Shown here one piece after another: positions 46,933 through 55,820 of a stretch of 64,000 bases of DNA. The notes below the pieces were generated by a model, which saw nothing but the letters and a program-made list of their open reading frames with translations, searched no databases and had not been told where the DNA came from. Made by a program: the position numbers and the translations under genes. Source of the DNA: Spizellomyces sp. 'palustris' (Eukaryota; Chytridiomycota; Chytridiomycetes; Spizellomycetales; Spizellomycetaceae). Location: contig QEAR01000025.1 in the NCBI GenBank assembly GCA_006535965.1, positions 1-64,000 on the forward strand, in the 5' to 3' direction. Position 1 is the first letter of the stretch. Each line of letters begins with the position of its first letter.

Positions 46933-48588
46933 TTATTGACGCAAGATGTCCATCAAGGCCCTTTCTGCGCATTTCCGTGTGGATGACTTAACGAACGGCC
47001 CGTCACGGATTCCAACAAGTTGCTTTTCCACCTCTTTCCTTCTTCGTTCGCTCCAGGTCAGGTTCGGATGACATAAAAGCAAAGGGAGAAGGCGAATGTA
47101 GCTATGGTGCAGCTTTGAGAGACAACGAAATGAGGACATACTCTTGACATGGCATGCAAGCTCAACAGATCATACCATCTCATCGTCTGCGTCCACGTTA
47201 TTTGTCTCGCGGATCACTACATCCAAGATTATTCCAAGGTCATTTGTGTACCACAGATTTCGCGTACTCGTCGATGATAGGACGACTTCCAAAAAACGAG
47301 CCATTATAATGCGCCGCTTTCGATCCTCTATTTGGTGGCGGATTGTTCAAATAAGTCAGGCACCTGGACACAGGTTGAGCCTTGTGCAAAACAAAATATA
47401 TCCGTACCTTCCCGATTGAATATGAAAATAAAGTTTTCTGACAAGGTTTTGCTTTGGTCAATTCTCTTCTGCAAGACCTCGATAACCCGATTAGGAATGA
47501 CGGATCTTGCAAAGTTCTTTTGAGCAAACTGATCGTGTATTGCAAGCTATGAATCGCATATCATCAAGATCGCAAAAAAGGAGATGTGAGTGCAACCAAC
47601 CATCTTACCAGTGCTCTCACCAACGTGTAGTTCTGTTCCTCATTCTCTGCGCTTCCAGTTTGTTCAATCATTTCCGCGAGATTACTGAGGAACGATACAT
47701 CAAAGGTTTCTTCAAGGCAACAACCTCAGCTTTAACCGACGCATTGGATAACAGCGAATTGATTTTACCAACCAAGATCCGACAATGAGAGTTCTCTCGT
47801 CTCGCAGATCTCACACATGAGTAACGCTGCCATTTGATGGCATCGTTCGCCTAAGCGTTCAACTAAGTAAGCAGCGAAGAGAGTAGTTGAGGGTTTACAT
47901 CGCTCACCAGATCGCTTCAATAAAACAGTCTTGAGTCTCGCTATCCATTCGTCATCTAGACGCCGAAACGCATTAGGCCAAGCGTGACCAAGATGGTGTA
48001 AAAGCGAGTAGATTATATAAGCCGCATCGTCTTCCTTGTTTAGGGAGCAAAGCACGGTGCGAGTTAGGGGCAAGGTTTGTTGCGCTAAACAATGGCATGG
48101 CCGCGTGGCAGCGGCAGTGCCCGAAACGCATACATAGTCTTGTAGACCTATGACCTTGCGTCAAAGACAAGATGCCACTACTCACGGAGGCTAGTAAGGC
48201 GCTTAAACACGTACCGAATTCTCGTATTTCCCTAGCAGGTCCACTACCTCGTCTGGATCGTCTTCGAGACGGCCGGAAAGGACATGCGCGCACAGCAATT
48301 GGATATTACGTGTAGATAGATCTGATGCAGAACAGACTAAGATCGTCTGCTCGCGCAAGAGCAAAGGATAGATGGAAGCGACGAAACACACACGGAACCG
48401 CAGGTAGCAAACATTTGATAACACCGTGCACAACGTCGGCGAAGGGAGTATCTTTGCCTTCAAGCAGTCTGTCCACTCCTGAAAGACCCCACCGTAGCAT
48501 CAGTGGCAGGGCGAAAGAGGAACTATCTTCGCGTTCGCTTACTCTTCACCAGCGACTCACAGTATATCGCCTGTTCTTCGCCATTCAT
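46933..48588 (-). CDS. SPIN90/Dip1/Ldb17 family activator of Arp2/3
   Basis: Armadillo-type protein of the WISH/DIP/SPIN90 family, which activates Arp2/3 without a pre-existing filament and seeds linear actin at endocytic sites. Exons start 48588-48543, 48478-48392, 48321-48215; later ones are less exactly placed. The N-terminal part has VDRLLEGKDTPFADVVHGVI and STRNIQLLCAHVLSGRLEDD. The diagnostic region is FDVSFLSNLAEMIEQTGSAENEEQNYTLVRAL, then LAIHDQFAQKNFARSVIPNRV and KTLSENFIFIFNRE, matching the family's LNEQF and FGENLIFLLNR motifs. The C-terminal RNLWYTNDLGIILDVVIRE and FRCLSKLHHSYI also fit. The family is confident; the exact protein sequence is not. Confidence 0.87.
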
Positions 48589-48751
48589 CGTTCCCCGCCG
48601 TTCTGAGTTTTATGATGTGTGTCAGACAAACTTTATTTGTGGTAGCCGCACTGTCACACACCTGTTCATTACGTTATATGTGGCTTGTATAGTAGCGCGA
48701 AACCTTAACACATCTCCCAAGTCTTGCATACCGATGCCGCTGAAACGTCAA

Positions 48752-49022
48752 CTCCACTTTATCTCAACGCCTTCTCCATCGAACACTTGAAAGTTGGTCT
48801 TTTGGAGACAGCTAGGTATCAATTTTGGACGATCAAGAGAATTGATCGTACCCCATTTGATTACCATTTGGCAGCGTCCCTGCTTTGACAATATTTGCGC
48901 GGTGTCGTTTTTCATCTAGATGCAGCTGATCTTTTAGCTCCAAACTATCTCAGCACCTCCCACAGAATACTGTAAAGTTGGTGCGTTGAGGACTGCTAGG
49001 TGTTAATATCAGGATACTTAAG
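48752..49022. repeat. Imperfect duplication upstream of the sorbosone-type gene
   Basis: Segments at about 48752-48835 and 48939-49022 share CTCCA-, TATCTCA-, AAAGTTGGT-, TTG(G)AG(G)AC-GCTAGGT-T-AAT-T with gaps. They lie in the ~460 nt between the SPIN90-like ATG and the next gene's ATG, with about 187 nt offset. The first holds a short open stretch with no known family. Confidence 0.55.
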
Positions 49023-49047
49023 GTCATCGAGTGGTCCAGTGCACATC

Positions 49048-50391
49048 ATGTCATCACCCAAACCCCCAACGTCATCACCCAATCCCTCAACAAAACGCTG
49101 CACCAATCGCAACTCCATTATCATCTCTTCCGTAGTCAGTCTGTTACTATTGGCCCTGATACTGGGTCTCGCTCTCGGTCTGACCCTACAGAAGCACAAG
49201 GACAGTGCCGGAACACCAATGACAGCGTATTCGGGTTTACAGTCTGCCAAAGGCTCGGTCGACCTTGTTGCAAGCAGGTTAACGGGAGTACGATCGCTGC
49301 TGTTTGACCGCTCGACTGGAAAAGTTCTAAGTCTTGTTCGAGGGAAGCAGCAGATAGTAGCGATTGCGGTAGTCCAGCCGTCAACCGCGGATTTTTCGCA
49401 AAATGTAATTCTCGATGTTTCGCCCTTAAATATTGGACTCAACCATGGTATGGCGATACACGAAGGGTACATCTACGCCAGCAGCGCATCAGCCGTATAT
49501 CGGTGGAAATATTCTGGCCAACCAATCACGAAACCTGGTCAATACGAAACCTTTGTTAATAACATTGACAGCGGCTTCCTGCCTGGCGACACTGCAGCAG
49601 GGCACACTACTCGCACAATTCTCTTGGATTCCAATTGGCTGTATATCTCGGTAGGAAGCCTAGGTAATGTGGACCCGACCCCGTTCCGCTCCCGAGTTCG
49701 GCGGGTGCCGTACAAAACATACAACTCGACCGCATTCAATTTCCAAACCGCAGAAGTATTTGCCGATGGTGTGCGCAATGCTGTGGCCATGGCCTTTGAT
49801 TCACGAGGGAAGCTGTGGACAGCGGTAAACGGCCCGGATAATCTCGTCAGGCCCGATATCGGTAATGATATCGTTCAAGATAGCCCCGTTGAACCCATAT
49901 ATCTGCTTGAGCAGCCTGGCCGTTTTTACGGCTACCCGTACTGCTTCACTCTAGGGAACCTTTCGGGTTCATTTGCCACAGACCCTTCCGTGGGCACGCA
50001 GTACGCTTGGCCGGACTCTATGAATGACGGTACCCACACCGATGCATGGTGCCGCGATCCTGCTAATGTGGTAACTCCCTCTGCCATGATCCAGGCCCAT
50101 ACTGCGCCCCTTGACATGGAATTCGGGCCTTCAGGGGTGCTGTATATGGCATTACATGGTAGTTGGAATCGGAACGTTCCAGCGGGATACTCTGTCGTAC
50201 GCCTACCATTCAAGGCTGATGGATCTCCGACAGTGAACCGCGTGACAGATCGGGTGCTTTGGTTGTCAGATCAATTGTGCCCTGCGACTTCCGTAACGAC
50301 ATGTTTTAGACCAGCAGGATTAGCCATCGTGGACAAGTATGTGTACGTCTCTAGTGACGCTACTGGGGAGATAGTCAGGTTTGAATATTAG
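49048..50391 (+). CDS. Sorbosone dehydrogenase-like beta-propeller, type II membrane protein
   Basis: Intronless, 447 aa. A short Ser/Pro/Lys-rich cytosolic start is followed by a signal anchor (about 27-48, SVVSLLLLALILGLALGLTL). A six-bladed propeller like L-sorbosone/PQQ-dependent glucose dehydrogenases follows, so the catalytic part should be outside or luminal. Seen are RSLLFDRSTGKVLSL, LNHGMAIHEGYIYAS (the His often used as base), HTTRTILLDSNWLYISVGS, VFADGVRNAVAMAFDSRGKLW, and GPSGVLYMALHGSWNR. Several NxS/T sites fit secretion. The substrate is unknown and PQQ use is not proven. The lack of introns in a 1.3-kb gene among intron-rich neighbours may reflect transfer or retroposition. 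The last 53 nt are duplicated just after the stop. Confidence 0.85.
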   Translation: MSSPKPPTSSPNPSTKRCTNRNSIIISSVVSLLLLALILGLALGLTLQKHKDSAGTPMTAYSGLQSAKGSVDLVASRLTGVRSLLFDRSTGKVLSLVRGKQQIVAIAVVQPSTADFSQNVILDVSPLNIGLNHGMAIHEGYIYASSASAVYRWKYSGQPITKPGQYETFVNNIDSGFLPGDTAAGHTTRTILLDSNWLYISVGSLGNVDPTPFRSRVRRVPYKTYNSTAFNFQTAEVFADGVRNAVAMAFDSRGKLWTAVNGPDNLVRPDIGNDIVQDSPVEPIYLLEQPGRFYGYPYCFTLGNLSGSFATDPSVGTQYAWPDSMNDGTHTDAWCRDPANVVTPSAMIQAHTAPLDMEFGPSGVLYMALHGSWNRNVPAGYSVVRLPFKADGSPTVNRVTDRVLWLSDQLCPATSVTTCFRPAGLAIVDKYVYVSSDATGEIVRFEY

Positions 50392-50451
50392 ACAACTATA
50401 TGTGTACGTCTCTAGTGATGCTACTGAAGAGATAGTCAGGTTTGAATATTA
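50338..50451 (+). repeat. 53-nt direct duplication at the 3' end of the propeller gene
   Basis: 50338-50390 and 50399-50451 are identical except for about three changes. Both start TATGTGTACGTCTCTAGTGA and end GGTTTGAATATTA. The first copy encodes the protein's last residues (YVYVSSDATGEIVRFEY) and the second lies after the stop. Confidence 0.95.
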
Positions 50452-50551
50452 ATTTATCCTTTAGTAGCATGCTCTTTTCTGTAACAAGGTCATTTACGCG
50501 CAGAATTGTGCAACGTGAGCGAAGTTTGTTGGCAAGATACATGTATTACTC

Positions 50552-50636
50552 AAGACAGCCAAACTGGTGGGAGTCGAACCCACTACATCGCAGGCGATCC
50601 TAGGCGCGCTACCCGGCGTCACCGTTTAGCTGTCTT
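50552..50636 (-). ncRNA. tRNA-like element with extended acceptor helix
   Basis: On the minus strand this segment has a perfect T arm, GTGGGTTCGACTCCCAC, with an exact B-box GGTTCGACTCC, and a D-arm-like GGGTAGCGCGCC. The termini AAGACAGC...GCTGTCTT pair and continue inward, so the acceptor-like helix is about 13 bp with one mismatch and one wobble. The middle folds best as ATCGC-CT-GCGAT and no regular anticodon arm was found. The core between B-box and D arm is a few nt short. It is probably a tRNA-derived relic or a Pol III unit, not an ordinary tRNA gene. Confidence 0.5.
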
Positions 50637-50809
50637 GCACAGGAGGAAGTTGGTAAGGGCTTTCTCGCTGATTACGAAGATGGCCTTCAATTGCGGATTT
50701 CAAGTTTTCTACATCTCTATTCCTTCATAGACCTAAGGTGAAAGATAAGCAAACAAAAACCCTATGCATTCCAAGCATGACCTACCGTTAACTTCTTGAC
50801 CGAAAGATA

Positions 50810-51012
50810 TCCAAGTACGACAGCCAGACAGGCACGGCAGGCAGGCAGAGGCACGTCCGTCAGTCAGTTAGGCATGACAGACAGACACGGCAGGCAGACA
50901 GGCACGGCAGGCAGGCAGGCACGGCAGACAGACAGACAGACAGACACGGCAGGCAGGCAGAGGCACGTCCGTCAGTCAGGTAGGCAGGGGCACGTCAGGC
51001 AGGCAGGCACGG
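50810..51012. repeat. GACA/GGCA tetranucleotide repeat array
   Basis: About 200 nt of interspersed GACA and GGCA units, with longer blocks such as GGCAGAGGCACGTCCGTCAG and GGCACGGCAGGCAGG each occurring more than once. It has no coding sense and lies between the two tRNA-like elements. Confidence 0.85.
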
Positions 51013-51049
51013 TCAATGGGACGGGGGACGCGTTCCCGTTCCGTGCCAA

Positions 51050-51131
51050 TCCACTCTTATGGGAATCAAACCTGGATTCCCAATGGGTTGAACCAGGCTG
51101 TTTCAGGCGCGCTTAGAGTCACAAAGCTGTC
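51050..51131 (-). ncRNA. Second, degenerate tRNA-like element
   Basis: On the minus strand GGGAATCCAGGTTTGATTCCC (complement of 51061-51081) forms a 7-bp stem. It holds GGTTTGATTCC, one base from the Pol III B-box. Upstream AAGCGCGCCTGAAAC resembles the TAGCGCGCCT of the first element, 480 nt away in the same orientation. A full cloverleaf is not evident. Confidence 0.35.
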
Positions 51132-51245
51132 TGTTGCGTTATAGCATCTCACATACTTCCATGAGCTGCCAGCATTTGTATAACTGACGTTTCCACCCTT
51201 CGTCTTATCAAGCGCGTCAAAGGAGCAAAGGAGGACATCTCGAAC

Positions 51246-54130
51246 ATGGCGACCGCGGCCACTGCCAGCCCTGTGCCGGCTGACAAGTAAGTTCCATGGC
51301 TGCCTTCCGCTCCCGAAGATTCCCTCGATAATAAATGACAATTTCCCTGTAGTAATTATTTAACTGTGACCGATCCGCGAACGAATACTACCATCACCAT
51401 TCCTATCAACAGCAAGACCAAAACCATTCCAGGAACCGCTTTTGCACAACTGAAAATAACTCCTACAAAGCCGCCATCAGACGATCCCACCGACAAGGTA
51501 CCGATTCGCCTGTATGATCCGGGATTCGAGAATACCACTGTGTGCAAGTCAAAAGTATCCAAAATCGACCCTGACAATGGAAAATTGTACTATCGCGGTT
51601 ACGATGTGGAGGAGCTAGTGGAAAAGAGCACGTATTTGGAAGTGGCGTATCTTCTTATTTACGGAAATCTACCCACCAAGGTAATCTTTCCTGATGTTAG
51701 GGAACTCATAACCAATTGACATTGACGACTCACGCCACTAGGCTGAGCATGAACACTTTACGAAGGCTGTGATGACCCATACCTATATGCATACGGAACT
51801 GGAACGACAGGTAAACGTTTCTAAACTTCTCTAAGTGATGTCTGAGACCACCTGGATGCTGATATGACGTTTCGATTTGGCCTAGATGCTGACTTTTCGA
51901 TATGATGCGCATCCCCATGGAATGCTTATTTCTACCATTGCATCCCTCTCTACTTTTCATCCAGAAGCTAATCCGGCTCTTCATGGTGTCGACATGTACA
52001 TGATGCCCAAGACAACTCCTGGCAAGGAACTGTCTGCGGATGAACAGGAAAAAGCTGAAGCTGTTCGCTCGGTCCGCAACCGCGCAATCTTCCGTATGCT
52101 CGGTAAAATTCCAACCATTGCTGCGAACGTGTACCGCCATAGGTTGGGTAAGGGCCATGCTGTCTGGATTGAAACACTTTGTACTCCAACGGAGGCCTGT
52201 AATATCCGTTGCATCCTTGCGTTTAGGGAGACCATACAACCACCCGATGCCAAATTGTCTTGACTATTGTGAGAATGTTCTTTACATGATGGACAAGGTG
52301 TGCTACTTGTGCTGAGGAGTCATGGGTACATTATTCAAACTCAACTCGGGGCGTTGTTAGCTAAACGAGCCCGATTTCAAACCCGATCCGCGTCTCGTTA
52401 AGATTCTAAACTCCATGTTCATTCTGCTGGCGGGTAAGTGTCTGGACCTCTGTCCCAAGTTGGTTTCTCGTTACTCAGTCCGTGACCCACGTAGAGCACG
52501 GCAGTAATTGCTCGACCGTTTTGATGCGACACTTGATCTCATCGGGTGTCGACCCATACACGGCTCTCTCCGGCGCAGCTGGCGCTTTGTTTGGTGAGCG
52601 AAAAGCGTGAGTTTCAACTGCAAGGATTTTATGTTCGTTGGGTTGGGTTCACCAAAGAAAACAAGGAGTGAATGAACGGTTACTTTCCCAGGTCAGCGGT
52701 GGTTGACATGTTAAAGCAGATCGGCAAGGTCGAAAAGATCCAGCTTTTCTTGAGTATGGTCAAAAGAAAGGAGACAGATGCAGCAGCCCTTTACGGATCA
52801 AATGGTTTGGGTAGTGGGAAGAAAGCTACGCAGAAGAACACCCGCCCGCTCCGGCTTATGGGTTTTGGCCACAGGATCTATAAAGCTGGTGACCCACGAG
52901 TCCGAGTTGCAAAAAAAGTGGCATTTGAAGTACGTCGTTTAATATTTACTGGAACCTGGCGATGCATACTTGGGTGTTAACGTATATTTTAGCTGTTTGA
53001 CCTTATGGGCAAGGACAAGTTGGTGGAGATAGCGATTGCTCTGGAGGAGGCGGTGATGGGGGACGAATGGTTTGTGCAGGTACATATTCTAGCCTTTCTC
53101 TTTCTCCAGTTTTCTGCAATGCCACTCACCCTTGCGTTATTTAGCGGGGCCTCTATGCAAACATCGATTTCTGGACTGCCGTTGTATTTCATACGCTGCG
53201 GTTTCCTCCAGACATGTTCCCCGTACTGATGACCGTTCCAAGGTGAGTCTATAGAGTCCCATTGTTTGTGTATGACGATCCCTAAAAGAGTTGCAATATG
53301 TAGAGTGGCGGGATTCGTTGCAAACTGCTTGGAAAGCCTTGACGATCCGGAGTACAAGATATATCGTCCACGACAGGTAAGACTCAGACCGTGAGCAGAA
53401 CGGCCAGACTATCCGCTAAGGAGCCAGGCTTTCTAGGTTTATATCGGAGAGACGCTCCGCAGCTATGCGCCAACCCGCACCAGGCGACTGACCAACGTAA
53501 CGCCCGCCTTGGAGGCACAGTATGTCCGAAGTGACCCGCTTGCAGCTAAGCGACGGAACGTCGCAGGTACTCATTAAGCCATATCGTTAGATCGTGGCCC
53601 TTTGGACTTCTGCTGACCATTCTCTCAGATCCAAATACTTTAGCTGAGGTGGACGATCTTATTTCACGTACTCAGAAGTCGTTAGAAGATCTGAATGACA
53701 GGCTGCTGGAAATTGAAGGTGCAGGAGTTGAGGTCGTAAATGAGAGCGGTATTCGTAACCGCTTCAGTACTTGGGTCGCTAGTCGACTGTTTGGAAACCC
53801 GAGCGGCGTAGGGCATACGATGCATCTGACAGAGGTGAGGCCAAAGGTCCCTTCTTGCTGAGACTTCTGCTATTCTCACGCGGCATTATGCTGTAAAAAC
53901 AGCGACTGCATCAAACCCAAGCCGAACTCACTCGACTGTTAGATCGGCAACGTGAGATCCTCGTCGCTGAAACGGCCGCAGAAGAGTCAGAGAGTGAGCC
54001 CCCACGCCAACTGCCCCAGTCCGCTGATCGTCAGCTGGGTGCCCGATCTCCTGATTTGTCATCTGGAAGTCGGAGTCCTAGACCAATCTTGGTACCAGAA
54101 TGGCCAGGATCTGCTCTGGGCAAAAAGTGA
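51246..54130 (+). CDS. Citrate synthase family protein with C-terminal coiled-coil extension
   Basis: Homologue of citrate synthase of the bacterial/peroxisomal type, with many exons (the first two are 51246-51286 and one from about 51355). It begins [11 protein letters not shown] and has no clear mitochondrial signal. Seen are [100 protein letters not shown] (His) and [10 protein letters not shown] (Asp). Where citrate synthases have the GPLHGGAN block with a catalytic His, the spliced reading is [19 protein letters not shown], with no His. After [11 protein letters not shown] come about 100 extra residues: a coiled coil ([39 protein letters not shown]) and a Ser/Pro tail. It may be active on another substrate or inactive. 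Confidence 0.82.
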
Positions 54131-54833
54131 GACTATTCTAGTTAATATGTTTATTTCATAGATGGCTTAAGTTATGGTAGCAAAATGACACATGTGTGGC
54201 AAGGTCATTTACCATATGTGAAGTGCTGGGACACCGTGTTCTCTGCGAGCTCTACATGAAACCCGCAATACAAGCCATCTGCCTTGCAAAAGTCACGCAT
54301 CTTTAGAATCCAACTGCACGTTTATCTGGGCAGAGAAGTTTCAAGGACTAGATCCAGCGTTGTGGGCACCCACCAAGACTTCATTTTGAATCCCATCACC
54401 ACCAGTGCTTGCCATTGGCGGCACATGTCCATCATGCTACATTAGCGGGAATGAAATCCGGTACCAATAGTAGTTGAAAATGGAGCGCATAAAACTTAGA
54501 TAGGAAGGATATTGGATGATGCATCAGTCTATTCCGACTTCCCGTCGTTCGATCTCATTTATACTGGCATGGCTACCTCAGACTCAAAGGTTACAGTGAC
54601 GATCTGCAGGGCCAGCGATAATTAGTATACCGCTCCATCCATAACAGCCCCACAGCCCAAACATGAAATGACAAATTGTAAAATCGGGTGCTTTATGATA
54701 GTCACCCATAATGCTCCGCCGGCATTGGCAGCAAGCAATTGCCCAATCTGCTTATATAATCAGACCGAAATCGCGTTCCGCAGCACCAGATCCTGTTCAC
54801 CAGATCCTCCCGCTGCTATAGAAAAACAACAGC
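54131..54833. other. Intergenic region
   Basis: About 700 nt between two plus-strand genes. A short open frame (54668-54949) merely overlaps DNAL4 in another frame. No RNA gene or repeat is seen. The DNAL4 promoter should lie at the right end. Confidence 0.5.
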
Positions 54834-55390
54834 ATGACAGACTTGGGCAGCACGGCCAACCTTGCGGCTCCGGACAAAAGCGCCGGAGCAAGCGCCGACA
54901 AAGGCGAGGACAAGGACCCCAAGAAGAATTTCAACTATCCACTCGTTAGAGTAATGTCTCCCGTTTTTTGAATGCATTCTTCATGCCATGCCGTTAATTA
55001 CCACATTCGATCTTTGATAGGTTTGTGATATGGCAGAGGAACTTCGAGTGGAAGCTGTAGATATGGTGGTAACAGCAGTAGAAAAGCATCCAGGAAATTT
55101 TGAGGTCCGTGGACGTCCATGCCTACTGAAGAGTCAGTTATAACTAATTCGCGGATAGGCTGCAGCACAAAATATCAAAGAATTAATGGATAAGAGATGT
55201 GGAAGTTCTTGGCATGCTGTGGTAGGAGAAGGTTACGGATTCGAAGTCACACATGAAATGCGGAACCTGCTTTACATGTACTTCGGTGGAAACCTCGTAT
55301 GTCTCGCCGTACTCTTTTTGAGTGATCGTGTCCCCGTCTCATGACTGTCCATATCTGCTGCAGGGTGTGCTCGTGTGGAAAGCCTCCTAA
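54834..55390 (+). CDS. DNAL4: Axonemal dynein light chain 4 (DNAL4)
   Basis: LC8-like light chain of axonemal dynein, a flagellar motor component. Exons 54834-54950, 55021-55104, 55159-55296 and 55364-55390 give 121 aa. The first 30 residues are a charged disordered leader, then FNYPLVR|VCDMAEELRVEAVDMVVTAVEKH matches human DNAL4 (FPLVRHSDMPEEMRVETMEL). MDKRCGSSWHAVVGEGYGFEVTHEMRNLLYMYFGG and the last VLVWKAS match the family, and differ from cytoplasmic LC8. Together with TMEM231 it shows that this organism builds motile flagella. Confidence 0.95.
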
Positions 55391-55820
55391 CTGCGGATAC
55401 AGATTACAGGGTCACATTGAGGATTGAATTGCAGGGGCTCCTGTATTTCCTCGAAATAAGGGCCATAGAACGGGCATAGTTCTTGTATAGGTTGCCATCG
55501 CTGCAGCATGTCTAATTTAAATGTATGTACTCGGGCGGAATAGTCAAGGGATTATAATACTTCACTATCTACACTGCTTCTATGTACCTTTGGTGAATGT
55601 GACGGAGGCTATGCTGTGGAGAGCGGAATGCTAAACAACCTGACGGAGTGATCTTCGCTGCAAGTAGCCAGCTGGAGGACTTCAATAGACGTGGAACTCC
55701 GCTCATCTGACGGTATTCCTCGTGTTCGCCATGCTACTGATTTCACGGGGCCAGCGTGGCAATCGCTACAAATACTCTGATTTCAGCATGAGCAACTGGT
55801 AACTGCGGACAATTTAGGTC
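55391..55820. other. Intergenic region between convergent genes
   Basis: About 430 nt between the DNAL4 stop and the ELP2 stop, presumably both 3' UTRs. No gene or repeat seen. Confidence 0.5.

Noticed and set aside
50552-50636. Ordinary tRNA gene
   Set aside because: The T arm is perfect, but no 5-bp anticodon stem with a 7-nt loop can be drawn and six extra nt separate T arm and terminal helix. It is kept as tRNA-like only.
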